Part shown: positions 4,942 to 5,528 of the stretch, piece after piece
How positions within the stretch are numbered: the first letter of the stretch is position 1
How the letters are laid out: each line of letters opens with the position of its first letter
From: Calditrichota bacterium
GTDB taxonomy: Bacteria; Calditrichota; Calditrichia; RBG-13-44-9
NCBI GenBank assembly: GCA_016934605.1
Contig: JAFGSO010000288.1
Coordinates: 1 to 5,528 of the forward strand
Direction: 5' to 3'
Length of the DNA: 5,528 nt
Position numbers and translations under genes: made by a program
Notes under the pieces: model-generated
Told to the model about the DNA's origin: nothing
The model's input: the letters and a program-made list of their open reading frames with translations, nothing else
Database searches by the model: none

Positions 4942-5528
4942 ATGAAGAGCTTGTTGATTGTCTTTGTCGTGTTACCTTTTTTGACCTCTTTTGCTCAGAT
5001 TACTTTTCAAAAAAATTATGGGTCTTATCTTCATGAACGGGCCCGGGGGGTGATGCAGACCAGCGACGGGGGGTATATTCTGGTCGGAGACAAGAGCAAC
5101 GGTGGTATGAATCCGGATATCTATGTGGTGAAAACAGATGAGTCCGGAGATACTGCCTGGACGCGCACTTATGAGCGCACATACTCTTCCATCGCCCATG
5201 CAGTGCTGGAGACATCGGACGGATTCCTGGTGGCCGGTGCTGAGGTAGTGACCATCGGACCCGGACGCAGCGATTTTTTCCTGATGAAAATTGATTTTCA
5301 GGGAGATACCGTCTGGACCAGAACCTATGGCGGTTCAAAGGATGAACAGGCCTTCGATGTGAAAGCGACGCCGGATGGGGGATATCTCCTCTGCGGACAG
5401 GCGGAAGAAGTAGGTGGTGGTCAGATGTTTTACTGGCTGGTAAAAACCAGCAGCAGCGGCGACAGCATCTGGGCGCAAAAATACGGTCTGGGAACGGACG
5501 ATCGGTTATATGCAAAGGCGGTGCAGGT
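4942..5528 (+). CDS. Secreted repeat protein, probable beta-propeller (partial, 3' end missing)
   Basis: The first 195 residues are visible and the frame is open to the window end. Residues 1-18 are a typical signal peptide (positively charged start, hydrophobic core, S-F-A before Q19), so the protein is exported. The rest is a tandem repeat of exactly 52 residues: tryptophans at 73, 125 and 177 each end a G-D-(T/S)-x-W motif, followed by (T/A)-(R/Q)-(T/K)-Y. Each unit also carries a (T/S)-x-D-G-(G)-Y/F-(I/L)-(L/V) strand and a (V/L)-x-K-(T/I) strand. Such repeats form WD40/PQQ-like beta-propellers in secreted proteins of FCB bacteria, often ending in a type IX secretion sorting domain. That end is outside this window, so export route and role are unknown. 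The start has AGGGGG about eight bases upstream (4929-4934). Base composition is clearly richer in G+C than the other genes. Confidence 0.8.
   Translation, partial: MKSLLIVFVVLPFLTSFAQITFQKNYGSYLHERARGVMQTSDGGYILVGDKSNGGMNPDIYVVKTDESGDTAWTRTYERTYSSIAHAVLETSDGFLVAGAEVVTIGPGRSDFFLMKIDFQGDTVWTRTYGGSKDEQAFDVKATPDGGYLLCGQAEEVGGGQMFYWLVKTSSSGDSIWAQKYGLGTDDRLYAKAVQ

Noticed and set aside
5000..5515. Minus-strand open frame of 171 codons
   Set aside because: Antisense to the secreted repeat protein, which has a signal peptide and regular repeats; the reverse peptide is Arg/Pro/His-rich shadow.

Overview
The window looks like chromosomal DNA of an uncultured, free-living bacterium, most likely from the wider FCB assemblage (for example KSB1, Marinimicrobia, Calditrichota or Ignavibacteria-like lineages). 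This is an inference from three things. The last gene encodes a secreted protein with W-(T/A)-(R/Q)-(T/K)-Y repeats and a G-D-(T/S)-x-W ending, a type abundant in those groups. The intergenic regions are full of short palindromes and heptamer arrays. Two genes carry near-perfect Shine-Dalgarno sites and there is one perfect -35/-10 promoter, which argues against a classical Bacteroidota genome. No phage, plasmid, CRISPR, tRNA, rRNA or transposase gene was seen.

Layout. 1-161: intergenic, with a small REP-like hairpin and a second inverted repeat. 162-1130 (+): membrane-anchored glycerophosphodiester phosphodiesterase family protein. 1131-1523: long non-coding gap with a candidate promoter. 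1524-1823 (+): 99-residue protein that looks like a dimeric alpha/beta-barrel (ABM/NIPSNAP-like) protein. 1824-2095: non-coding, with a strong hairpin. 2096-2662 (+): OsmC-family protein, followed by a good terminator at 2679-2726. 2663-3038: REP-like palindromes. 3039-4184 (-): metallo-beta-lactamase-fold hydrolase resembling UPF0282, with an extra C-terminal four-cysteine module. 4185-4941: 757 bases without a gene, holding a degenerate inverted-repeat element, palindromes, a perfect TTGACA-N17-TATAAT promoter and a patchwork of heptamer tandem repeats. 4942-5528 (+): start of a secreted repeat protein that runs off the window.

The genes do not form an obvious operon: each is separated by 270-760 bases and has its own signals. 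Lipid head-group hydrolysis (GDPD), a possible peroxide or thiol-stress protein (OsmC) and a small barrel protein give only a loose housekeeping/stress theme. The parts that most deserve attention are the MBL plus four-cysteine fusion and the heptamer-repeat leader in front of the secreted-protein gene. I do not see convincing evidence for a multi-gene novel system in this window.
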